Source: Acidobacteriaceae bacterium (GTDB lineage Bacteria; Acidobacteriota; Terriglobia; Terriglobales; Acidobacteriaceae). From it: DNA of 5,998 bases. The translations under genes and the position numbers were made by a program. The stretch lies in contig PKYX01000007.1 of NCBI GenBank assembly GCA_003132825.1, positions 524 to 6,521 on the forward strand, read 5' to 3'. Of this stretch, positions 1 through 5,603 are shown in pieces. How positions within the stretch are numbered: the stretch's first letter is position 1; each line of letters begins with the position of its first letter. Below the pieces are notes generated by a model. That model saw only the letters and a list, made by a program, of their open reading frames with translations. It was not told where the DNA came from and searched no databases.

Positions 1-2
1 TC

Positions 3-107
3 CCTCACTGCTACATTCTGCGTTTCGACACGGACTCCAAAATCACACGGCTCGACGCTTACTGGGACAACACCGTCCTCAACAGTATCAAGGCGAGCGG
101 CGTGTGA
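3..107 (+). CDS. SnoaL/NTF2-like protein, C-terminal fragment (5' end outside window)
   Basis: Only the last 34 codons are present, in the frame that opens at base 3 and stops at TGA 105-107. The peptide includes YILRFDTDSKITRLDAYWDN, which has the typical last-strand pattern of the SnoaL / ketosteroid-isomerase-like (NTF2) fold: a hydrophobic strand, a D/G-K-I turn, then a 'hhxxYWD' motif. Members of this fold are small cone-shaped domains acting as isomerases, cyclases or dehydratases, or as ligand-binding domains of unknown substrate. The N-terminal half, where catalytic residues would lie, is outside the window, so no reaction can be assigned. The next gene begins 47 bp downstream on the same strand, which suggests co-transcription. 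The frame and stop are seen directly; the family call is by motif recognition. Confidence 0.7.
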   Translation, partial: PHCYILRFDTDSKITRLDAYWDNTVLNSIKASGV

Positions 108-154
108 GTGAGCGACGCGGCCGCCGGACTATATGAAAGCGAGAGAGGTAGGGA

Positions 155-784
155 ATGGTTTTAGCAGGAATCAAAGTACCCGACACAGTTCTGGTTCGCG
201 ATGCGATTGACTTGTCACGGAGCGCGTCAGAGCCATTTCTCTTCAACCATGCGATGCGCTCCTGGCTATTCGGCGTATTGCTTTCAGAAAGCGCTGAACG
301 TGCTCCGGATGCCGAGTTGTTGGCAGTAGCCACGATTCTGCATGATCTGGGCTTGACTGACCGCTATACGGCGGAAAATCGTTTCGAGGTGGATGGCGCC
401 AATGCGGCGCGCTCGTTTCTGAAGGGGCGAGGCATCTCGACGCAGCAGATGCAAGTTGTTTGGGATGCCATCGCGCTTCATACCACACGATCCATCGCTC
501 TTCACAAAGAGCCCGAAGTCGCTATGACCCATTCGGGAATAACGGTGGATGTTCTGGGGGTAGGCCTTGATCGAATTCCGCAGGACAAACAAGGCGCGAT
601 CCTGGCCGAATTTCCGCGCCTGGCACTAAAAAACGGATTCAAAGATTGCCTTTGCAACATCGTTCGGCGGAAGCCGGCGACCACCTTTGACAACATCGTT
701 CGGGATTTCGGCGTTCGATATGTCGAGGGGTACACATCCCCCAACTTTGCCGATGTCGTCGCGAATGCACCATTTTCCGAATAG
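155..784 (+). CDS. HD-domain metal-dependent hydrolase (cyanamide hydratase-like HD group)
   Basis: A 209-residue soluble protein with no signal peptide or membrane segment. Candidate metal ligands of the HD superfamily are visible: H32 in FNHAMRSW, the H63-D64 pair in ILHDLGL, and a later Asp (D104 in VWDAIALHT or D139 in VGLDR). The blocks FNHAMRSWLFG, ILHDLGLT, RFEVDGANAAR and WDAIALHT together are characteristic of the HD proteins annotated as phosphohydrolase or cyanamide hydratase-like, and the length of about 200 aa fits. HD proteins bind divalent metal and usually hydrolyse phosphoesters; this subgroup also includes nitrile/cyanamide hydration, so the substrate is open. The ATG at 155 is preceded by a purine-rich GAGAGAGG at 141-148, a reasonable ribosome site. 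The gene sits between a SnoaL-like gene (47 bp upstream) and an alpha/beta hydrolase (20-59 bp downstream, depending on its start), all on one strand, so it is probably part of an operon. Confidence 0.85.
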   Translation: MVLAGIKVPDTVLVRDAIDLSRSASEPFLFNHAMRSWLFGVLLSESAERAPDAELLAVATILHDLGLTDRYTAENRFEVDGANAARSFLKGRGISTQQMQVVWDAIALHTTRSIALHKEPEVAMTHSGITVDVLGVGLDRIPQDKQGAILAEFPRLALKNGFKDCLCNIVRRKPATTFDNIVRDFGVRYVEGYTSPNFADVVANAPFSE

Positions 785-804
785 ACGACCTCCCGATCAT
801 CGAA

Positions 805-1644
805 TTGCGCACACGTATCAGCGCGGCTAAAGAAGGAGACAACACGAACTACCAAATTCAAGGACTTTCCATCCATGCGGAGGTGCACGGGACTGCGGAG
901 CCGGCTCTCGTATTTCTCCATTACTGGGGTGGAACTTCACGCACCTGGCGCAAGGTTACCGCCGAACTTGAGGGACAGTTCAAGACAGTGGCCTATGACG
1001 CGCGTGGCTGGGGGACGTCCGACAAGACCTTGGCTGGCTACAAACTGGCAGACCTTGCGGACGAAGCTCTCTCACTGGTCAAAGCGCTGGGAATCAAACA
1101 ATATGTCCTGGTTGGACATTCGATGGGAGGCAAGGTCGCCCAGCTCGCCGCATCGCGGAGGCCGGAGGGGCTTTCAGGCCTCATTCTAGTGGCTCCTGCT
1201 CAGCCAACGCCTCGGCGCAATCCTGAAGAGATGCGTCAAGGACAGCTTCATGCGTACGACAATCGTGAGAACGTTCTTAAGACCATTGGCAGTGGCCGTC
1301 TGACTGCTCGTCCCCATTCGCCAGAGATTCTAGAGCAGATTGTCGAAGACAGCATGTCTGGCTCTCACGAGGCGACGATGGCATACCCGATGGAGTCAAT
1401 ACTTGAGGACATCTCGGCCGAGGTCGCGAATATCAACGTTCCAACGGTGCTGCTCGCGGGCGAGCTCGATCAGGTCGATTCAATCGAACGACACAAGACC
1501 GAAGTCCTGGCTTACCTTCCGAACGCCGAGTTCAAGATCATCAAGGGGAGCGGCCACTTGATCCCGATTGATGAGCCTCACGAGCTAGCCAAAGAGATTG
1601 CCAGCTTTATGGGCGGGTTGGTTCTTAGTCGGAATAATGCATGA
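805..1644 (+). CDS. alpha/beta-fold hydrolase
   Basis: A 279-residue protein if started at TTG 805, or 266 if translation began at codon 844. The alpha/beta hydrolase signature is complete: oxyanion-hole motif HYWGG (H39-G43), nucleophile elbow GHSMGG with Ser106, acid Asp222 in LLAGELDQVD, and His251 in GSGHLIPIDEP. A cap region lies between roughly residues 135 and 205. It is soluble with no signal peptide. Such proteins are esterases, C-C hydrolases, haloperoxidases or similar; the substrate cannot be read from sequence. The start is odd. A strong AAGGAG lies 5 nt before an ACG codon (844-846), where homologous proteins would be expected to start just before NYQIQGLSIHAEVHG, while the only in-frame standard start, TTG 805, has no Shine-Dalgarno. 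The stop TGA (1642-1644) lies inside the left end of an inverted-repeat element. Likely co-transcribed with the HD gene. Confidence 0.88.
   Translation: MRTRISAAKEGDNTNYQIQGLSIHAEVHGTAEPALVFLHYWGGTSRTWRKVTAELEGQFKTVAYDARGWGTSDKTLAGYKLADLADEALSLVKALGIKQYVLVGHSMGGKVAQLAASRRPEGLSGLILVAPAQPTPRRNPEEMRQGQLHAYDNRENVLKTIGSGRLTARPHSPEILEQIVEDSMSGSHEATMAYPMESILEDISAEVANINVPTVLLAGELDQVDSIERHKTEVLAYLPNAEFKIIKGSGHLIPIDEPHELAKEIASFMGGLVLSRNNA
833..838 (+). promoter_or_regulatory. Shine-Dalgarno AAGGAG placed before an ACG codon
   Basis: AAGGAG at 833-838 is followed by a 5-nt spacer and then ACG (844-846), in frame with the alpha/beta hydrolase. Spacing and strength are those of a genuine start site, whereas the in-frame TTG at 805 has none. 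The simplest reading is that the ancestral ATG became ACG, by mutation or sequencing error, and that real translation starts here at low level or has moved to 805. Confidence 0.6.
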
Positions 1645-1770
1645 TAAAGGACGCTATCGCCAAGATCGCCCGATCGCGACAGTTCTGCGGGAATGAGCCG
1701 TGTCGGCACGGCATTCCATCGCCCTTTCAAAGAAGACATGGGGTTGTTGATCGGAACGTCCTTTATCATT
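1641..1770. mobile_element. MITE-like element 1, 130 bp, non-coding, terminal inverted repeats
   Basis: The left end ATGATAAAGGACG (1641-1653) is repeated exactly in inverse at 1757-1769 (CGTCCTTTATCAT). The same terminal sequence bounds a second element at 4469-4618. The first 23 bases of this left end match the right end of the second element (read inward, 4617 to 4595) at 22 of 23 positions, so the two copies are related and oppositely oriented. The interior has no credible gene but holds a strong stem-loop (1690-1717). Small size, terminal inverted repeats, absence of a transposase and more than one copy are the hallmarks of MITEs mobilised by a transposase encoded elsewhere. No convincing target-site duplication is visible, so the mobile interpretation is inferred. 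A large REP-like or regulatory repeat is the alternative. Confidence 0.65.
1690..1717. repeat. imperfect stem-loop inside element 1
   Basis: GGAATG (1690-1695), a 2-nt bulge AG, and CCGTG (1698-1702) pair with CACGG (1707-1711) and CATTCC (1712-1717) around a TCGG loop. This gives 11 base pairs with one bulge. No T-run follows, so it is not a classical intrinsic terminator, although it could slow or stop transcription leaving the hydrolase operon. It sits near the centre of the element. Confidence 0.7.
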
Positions 1771-2033
1771 CGCTATTTGACCTGGCAAGCTTGCAAGGTG
1801 GTTGGGGTCGTTAGTCCGCATAGCCGACCGATCGCGACTTGCAATGATCTCATTTGTCGCTGAGTGCATTGGCGATTTATCATTCGTCCAGAATGAGTAT
1901 CGGTAAAGTGAAGCCCGTTTTTTGTTTCTCAATCGTGCGCAACAATCAAGCCAAGGGCATATCGACGGCTGGCACGTTACACGGCCAAGTGCTGAGGAGT
2001 CCGTCTGAAAAAAGGTCCTTCGTGGACCCCCCC
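1771..2033. other. intergenic stretch between element 1 and the glycosyltransferase promoter
   Basis: No gene can be supported here. Features seen are a 10-bp perfect palindrome GCAAGCTTGC at 1785-1794, and a possible degenerate element end at 1869-1886 (TTGGCGA joined to TTTATCATTCG). There is also an isolated T6 run at 1918-1923 without a proper stem in front of it. A long open frame on the + strand (1854-2120) has a TTG start, no ribosome site and no family resemblance, and is not called. Confidence 0.5.
2014..2028. repeat. small inverted repeat upstream of the TATAAT box
   Basis: GGTCC (2014-2018), loop TTCGT, GGACC (2024-2028), ending 5 bp before TATAAT. It occupies the place where a -35 box would be expected, so it could be an operator or activator site for the glycosyltransferase gene. 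The arms are only 5 bp, so chance is possible. Confidence 0.35.
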
Positions 2034-2039
2034 TATAAT
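2034..2039 (+). promoter_or_regulatory. putative -10 box (TATAAT) for the glycosyltransferase gene
   Basis: An exact TATAAT lies 77 bp upstream of the glycosyltransferase start, in an otherwise fairly GC-rich stretch. No recognisable TTGACA-like -35 lies 16-18 bp upstream; instead that position carries a GGTCC/GGACC inverted repeat. Transcription from here would begin near 2046 and leave an untranslated leader of about 70 nt. Confidence 0.45.
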
Positions 2040-2101
2040 GGAGGCGCTAATAATTGCGCATATGGTTTTCAGCAGCTACTGAATTACGCCCGCAAATCTG
2101 T

Positions 2102-2113
2102 GGAGGCGGAGGG
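2102..2113 (+). promoter_or_regulatory. ribosome binding site deciding the glycosyltransferase start
   Basis: GGAGGCGGAGGG lies directly upstream of ATG 2117. It supports this start over the in-frame ATG at 2054, which would add 21 residues of non-membrane, cysteine/glycine-containing sequence and has no comparable site. Starting at 2117 also gives a normal positively charged N-terminus followed by a membrane segment. Confidence 0.7.
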
Positions 2114-2116
2114 TCG

Positions 2117-4099
2117 ATGAATAGATTGAAAATGCCCGTCCGGTCTTTTGCAGGCGGATTGATCATCTTGCAAATGATCCTGGTTGCGATCATCGTTCAT
2201 GGCGAGTCGCTCACCTTCGATGAGGGCGATCACATTTTCGCAGGCTACATGATGTGGCATAGCGGCGACTACGGTCTGAATCCCGAGCATCCGCCGCTGG
2301 TGAAGCTGGTGGCGACACTGCCTCTGCTGCAGGAGAACCTTTGGTTGCCTCCGCTGCAACAGCGATGGTTCAAGTCAGAGGCGTACCGGGACGGCCGTGA
2401 TTTTATGGAGCGTAACGATGGTCCAAGGCATCGCCTGCTCTTCCGCATGCGCCTGGCGGCAGGTGTCTTTGCCGTGGGCCTCTCAGTGATGGTATTTCTG
2501 ATGGGGAGCAAGCTCTTTGGCGAGTCCGCTGGTTTGCTGGCTTTGCTCTTGGTGGTCTTTGAGCCCAATGTAATGGCCAACAGTGATCTGGTCACGACCG
2601 ATATGGGAGTCGCTTGCTTCTTTCTGGCCACAATCTATTGCTTCTACCGTTACGCAAGACAGCCATCTGTGATTCGTTTGTTGCTGACTGGCCTGGCAGC
2701 GGGACTCACGCTGTCAGCCAAGCACAGCGGGATTTTGCTGGCGCCGATGCTGCTGGGATTGACTCTGGTAGAGATCGCCTGTGCCGAGCGGAGGCGGCAC
2801 AAGCGGATGGCCGGGATACTGTCTGGCGGATTTGCGGCCATCGTGGTCCTCGCGGTCGTGGTGCTCTGGGCTTTCTATGGGTTTCGCTATGCGGCCAGAC
2901 CGGCAGGGCTGCTTATGAACCCGACGCTGAGCGAATACGCTGCTCCTCTCACGGGAATGAACGGTTGGGTGATCGGGCATGTCGCCAACTGGCGCTTATT
3001 GCCAGAGTCTTACCTGATGGGCATGACTGACATCCACTACGCAGCGCAGCAGTATCCCATCTTCCTGCTGGGGCACGATTATGCCCATGGCGTTTGGTGG
3101 TACTTTCCAGTGGCGTTGTCCATCAAGACCACTCTGGGCTTGATCGGTTTGGAGGTTCTGGCCGGTATTGCGCTGATCGGCAGACAGCTCAGACACGGAA
3201 GAGAATTGGCGTACCTGGTTGTGCCAGGCGCTATCTATCTGGGTGTAGCGATCCTGAGCGGTATGAACATCGGCACTCGCCATGTTCTGTTCTTGTATCC
3301 GCTGGCCGCGTTGCTGGCAGCAGCGGGAGTGACAGCGCTCGCGCAGCATAGCCGCCGCTGGCTTTGGATCGGCGGAGGATTGGTCGCCTTCCACGTCATC
3401 TCTGCGATGGCGATATTCCCGGCAGAGATGGCGTACGGCAACGAAGCCTGGGGTGGGACGGCGAACACGCATAAATACCTGAGCGACTCCAGCGTGGATT
3501 GGGCGCAGCAACTGCCGCACATCAAGCAATGGGTAGACGCCCATCCTGGCGAAGAGTGCTGGTTGGCCTATTCCGCTTATCCGGATCTTCGTCCGCAAGC
3601 CTACGGCATTCCCTGCCATCCGCTGCCCACAGCCCATACCGAATGGGAGATATTGCCCACCGAAGTGCCAGAAACCATCCATGGCAACCTCCTGCTAAGC
3701 GCAGACGATCTTGAAGCCTGTGACTGGCCCAGCGACCAGTTGAACGTCTTTGAGCGATTTCGATGGATGCCGATGGCGGAGCAGATCGATCACAGCGTGT
3801 TTGTGTACCGCGGCGACTTCCATGTGCCGGAAGCGGCGGCGTTGGGAGCAGTCCAAAAGTCGAATATTCTGCTGAGGGAGAATAGGCCCGAAGAGGCTTT
3901 GGTTGCGGCAGAGAAGGCTGTCGCTTTGCAGCCGGGGAATTTGCTGGCGCAGATGGCCCTGGGAGACGCCCAGTCGGCATTAGGCGACAAAAACGGTGCA
4001 CGAGCCGCCTATGAATTGGCGCTTGCTGCGGCGCATCGATTGGAAGCCGACGCACAGCCTCTCTATGTGCCGGATTTGGAGCAGAAGCTGCGTCCATGA
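2117..4099 (+). CDS. GT39/PMT-type membrane glycosyltransferase with C-terminal TPR repeats
   Basis: A 660-residue integral membrane protein. After a short basic N-terminus comes a first membrane helix (about 12-28), then the GT39/PMT-family acidic motif TFDEGDHI (D35, E36) and NPEHPPLVKL (55-64) on the outer-face loop. Further hydrophobic helices follow at about 113-130, 136-150, 165-178, 185-220, 235-255, 330-355, 366-382, 388-408 and 415-432. ANSDLVTTDM (154-163) and GTRHVLFLYPL (386-396) are typical of this family, as is LSDSSVDWAQQL (455-466). The family transfers sugars from polyprenyl-phosphate donors to proteins, lipids or glycans at the periplasmic side of the inner membrane. Here donor and acceptor are unknown. 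Residues about 575-645 form two TPR-like helical repeats (e.g. NRPEEALVAAEKAVALQPGN), probably a protein-interaction tail. The gene stands alone, 480-bp-class spacer upstream, flanked by two inverted-repeat elements. Confidence 0.88.
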   Translation: MNRLKMPVRSFAGGLIILQMILVAIIVHGESLTFDEGDHIFAGYMMWHSGDYGLNPEHPPLVKLVATLPLLQENLWLPPLQQRWFKSEAYRDGRDFMERNDGPRHRLLFRMRLAAGVFAVGLSVMVFLMGSKLFGESAGLLALLLVVFEPNVMANSDLVTTDMGVACFFLATIYCFYRYARQPSVIRLLLTGLAAGLTLSAKHSGILLAPMLLGLTLVEIACAERRRHKRMAGILSGGFAAIVVLAVVVLWAFYGFRYAARPAGLLMNPTLSEYAAPLTGMNGWVIGHVANWRLLPESYLMGMTDIHYAAQQYPIFLLGHDYAHGVWWYFPVALSIKTTLGLIGLEVLAGIALIGRQLRHGRELAYLVVPGAIYLGVAILSGMNIGTRHVLFLYPLAALLAAAGVTALAQHSRRWLWIGGGLVAFHVISAMAIFPAEMAYGNEAWGGTANTHKYLSDSSVDWAQQLPHIKQWVDAHPGEECWLAYSAYPDLRPQAYGIPCHPLPTAHTEWEILPTEVPETIHGNLLLSADDLEACDWPSDQLNVFERFRWMPMAEQIDHSVFVYRGDFHVPEAAALGAVQKSNILLRENRPEEALVAAEKAVALQPGNLLAQMALGDAQSALGDKNGARAAYELALAAAHRLEADAQPLYVPDLEQKLRP

Positions 4100-4468
4100 C
4101 ATCGTCATAACATAAGCCGTGAAGTTTCTCTTTACATCCGAAGTCGATACGGAAGTTGGCCTAATTGCAGAACCTCCGTTATGTTCCAGAATGGGTCCTT
4201 CCGGAGGCTTTCCCAGGAGCCCGGTGTCTTGAGGGCTATTTCGCCCAAGAAGAGCTCCCTTAGCCCGCAACCGCACTCTTAACCGAGTGCAAAGGACCAG
4301 TCACCCAGCAACCCGGAATATGTAATGCGAAGCCGGGTAGGCTTCAGCGAAATGCCATGACCCGAAACATCAACTGTTGCCAACAGGCCAATGCACTCAT
4401 TGAGGGTGGTGCGCACAGGCACAACCGGAAGTTGCGATGCCTTTTGCCGCTTGCTAGCCAAAATTGGG
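4100..4468. other. intergenic stretch, possibly degenerate sequence
   Basis: About 370 bp with no gene I can support. A stem-loop GCACTC-ttaacc-GAGTGC occurs at 4273-4290. A second small one, GGGC-tatttc-GCCC, lies at 4233-4246. The short ATGAC-atc-GTCAT repeat at 4096-4108 overlaps the glycosyltransferase stop. None is followed by a T-run, so no terminator is called. On the - strand a 60-codon frame (4279-4461) starts with TTG immediately inside the neighbouring element boundary and reads as rather protein-like, for example the segment GHGISLKPTRLRITYSGLL. It could be a relict of an interrupted gene, but I do not recognise a family. Confidence 0.5.
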
Positions 4469-4618
4469 AATGATAAAGGACGTTAGCGTCAGAAACGCTT
4501 AGATGGGAGTTTCCTTGGCTTCTGGCCTGAAATTCCGCGAAATCGAAACGCCGAAAGCGGATTGATGGAGCCGCTTTCTATATCCAGAAACAAGTTGGCG
4601 ATAACGTCCTTTATCATT
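4469..4618. mobile_element. MITE-like element 2, 150 bp, non-coding, terminal inverted repeats
   Basis: The left end AATGATAAAGGACGTTAGCG (4469-4488) and the right end (4599-4618) are inverted repeats of each other at 19 of 20 positions. The right end also matches the left end of element 1 at 22 of 23 positions, so this copy lies in the opposite orientation to it. The middle of the two elements is not obviously similar and the lengths differ (150 versus 130 bp). The interior holds two hairpins, at 4485-4499 and 4553-4578, and no gene. The features fit a transposase-less MITE; no transposase or clear target duplication is visible in the window. Confidence 0.68.
4553..4578. repeat. stem-loop inside element 2
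   Basis: GAAAGCGG (4553-4560) pairs perfectly with CCGCTTTC (4571-4578) around a 10-nt loop. A second, smaller stem AGCGT / ACGCT (4485-4489 and 4495-4499) lies just inside the left terminal repeat. Element 1 also has a hairpin but of different sequence, so the shared trait is structure rather than sequence. Confidence 0.65.
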
Positions 4619-4903
4619 CATCATCCCGACCGAAGGATTACCGATTATTGCAGGAAACATGCAGATGCGACCGAATTCTGCGAACTCGGCGACGGTGTCT
4701 TGTGATGTTTAACAAATAGTATCGACTTTGCAGACCTAAGGAGGATGAAACGGTAGCGGAGATGGATGAGCACACGGCCCAATCGAAATCGCAGGTTCGC
4801 ATTCGCATTTGTAAACACTTGCCGACTTGCGGTCACTTATTTATTGTGCGGACGCACTTAGGAAGTTGTTTTCATAGAGGTTTCGTTAAATACACACACG
4901 AAC
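4619..4903. other. intergenic stretch downstream of the TetR gene
   Basis: About 285 bp without a supported gene. A short GTGCG-ga-CGCAC inverted repeat at 4846-4857 lies 47 bp beyond the TetR stop in the direction of its transcription. It has no following T-run, so it is at most a weak terminator candidate. An AAGGAGG at 4738-4744 abuts ATG directly and leads only to a 3-codon frame. Confidence 0.45.
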
Positions 4904-5488
4904 CTACACGGAAGCGGTAAGGAAGATCGGTTTCACCATCGCTTCAATCTTGGCAGCCATTTCCTCAGCGGGAATGCGATCGGGAGTCTGGTACCACCGT
5001 CGCGCGGAGCCGAAGATGGCCCAGGCCGCCGTGGTTGCAAGCAGTTTGGGATCGGTTCCAGGTACCAGCGCGTGCTTCGCGGCGCCTTCCTGAAACATAC
5101 CCTCCACGACCGGGATGATGGAGCCTTCAAGGGGCATCTTAGCCAACTGGCCGGGGCAGCCCGCAGTCTCGGCGAGATAATCGCAGACGCCTAGCGCAAT
5201 GGCGCGTAGCGCCCCATCGCAGTTTGTGAAGGAAAGGCCGCGGCGCGCGATCAGATCGCGGAAGCGGGCGGCCGTCATGGCCTGCAACAGGGCGTTTTTG
5301 TCTGGGTAATGGAGGTAAAAGGTGGCGCGGTTCAGGGTCGCTTCATCAGTAATCTCTTGGATGGAGATGTCCGCGAACTCCTTGCGGGTCAATAACCTCA
5401 GTAACGACTCCATCAGCATCTGACGGCTGCGGAGGACGCGGGGGTCCGTGTTTTCCGCTGGGCCACCAGGTTGGAATGCGTCTGCCAT
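4904..5488 (-). CDS. TetR/AcrR-family transcriptional repressor
   Basis: A 194-residue protein, the normal TetR-family length. The N-terminal DNA-binding domain covers about residues 17-65: a helix RSRQMLMESLLRLLTRKEF, then ISIQEITDEATLNRATFYLHYPDKNALL (40-67), the classic TetR helix-turn-helix with the TFY-HY-DK signature. The C-terminal part is the variable ligand-binding and dimerisation domain. It would act as a cytoplasmic dimer that releases DNA on binding a small molecule. The start chosen (ATG 5486-5488, protein MADAFQPGG) gives the usual short arm before the HTH. An upstream in-frame ATG at 5605 would translate through the operator palindrome and is unlikely. The nearest purine-rich site (GAAGGGAG) lies 14 nt upstream, which is long, so the exact start is uncertain. 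It is divergent from an azoreductase gene 115 bp away, implying that it represses that gene and itself. Confidence 0.9.
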   Translation of the reverse strand: MADAFQPGGPAENTDPRVLRSRQMLMESLLRLLTRKEFADISIQEITDEATLNRATFYLHYPDKNALLQAMTAARFRDLIARRGLSFTNCDGALRAIALGVCDYLAETAGCPGQLAKMPLEGSIIPVVEGMFQEGAAKHALVPGTDPKLLATTAAWAIFGSARRWYQTPDRIPAEEMAAKIEAMVKPIFLTASV

Positions 5489-5531
5489 CGTCTTTAAGCA
5501 TACTCCCTTCTGCAGCAATAGATGTGTAAGC

Positions 5532-5565
5532 GACATTTGTCGATTTATTTGAATCGACAAATGTC
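5532..5565. promoter_or_regulatory. palindromic operator between tetR-type gene and azoreductase
   Basis: GACATTTGTCGATT (5532-5545) is repeated exactly in inverse at 5552-5565 with a 6-nt spacer (TATTTG). Each arm contains its own 10-bp dyad, GACA-TT-TGTC at 5532-5541 and GACA-AA-TGTC at 5556-5565, with centres 24 bp apart. This would allow two repressor dimers to bind side by side. Perfect arms of this length do not arise easily by chance. The location between divergent repressor and target is the textbook setting for TetR autoregulation. Confidence 0.82.
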
Positions 5566-5603
5566 TATTAAGCATCAATTGTCGTATATGAGGTTTTCTC
5601 ATC

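Noticed and set aside
1639..1772. AT or longer target-site duplication around element 1
   Set aside because: Flanks (GC on the left, CGC on the right) do not match beyond the repeat itself; a 2-bp AT would be part of the palindromic ends and cannot be told apart.
1667..1836. Repeated CGATCGCGAC at 1671-1680 and about 1830
   Set aside because: Ten bases only, partly self-complementary and GC-rich; no extended similarity around the two copies.
1911..1925. T6 run as an intrinsic terminator
   Set aside because: Only a 3-bp CGG/CCG pairing precedes it, far too weak a stem.
1854..2120. 88-codon + strand frame whose TGA overlaps the glycosyltransferase ATG
   Set aside because: TTG start with no ribosome site, spans the likely promoter and leader, no family resemblance; the ATGA overlap is probably coincidental.
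2996..4097. Long minus-strand frames (2996-3682 and 3522-4097)
   Set aside because: They lie fully within the confident glycosyltransferase gene on the other strand and show no domain features.
4762..4920. 52-codon + strand frame overlapping the 3' end of the TetR gene
   Set aside because: Ribosome site GGAG directly abuts the ATG with no spacer; composition not protein-like and it runs into a confident gene on the other strand.
5549..5590. -35/-10 promoter pairs for azoR (TTGAAT with TATTAA, or TATATG)
   Set aside because: Spacings are 11 bp or more than 20 bp, outside the usual 16-18; no promoter can be placed with confidence.
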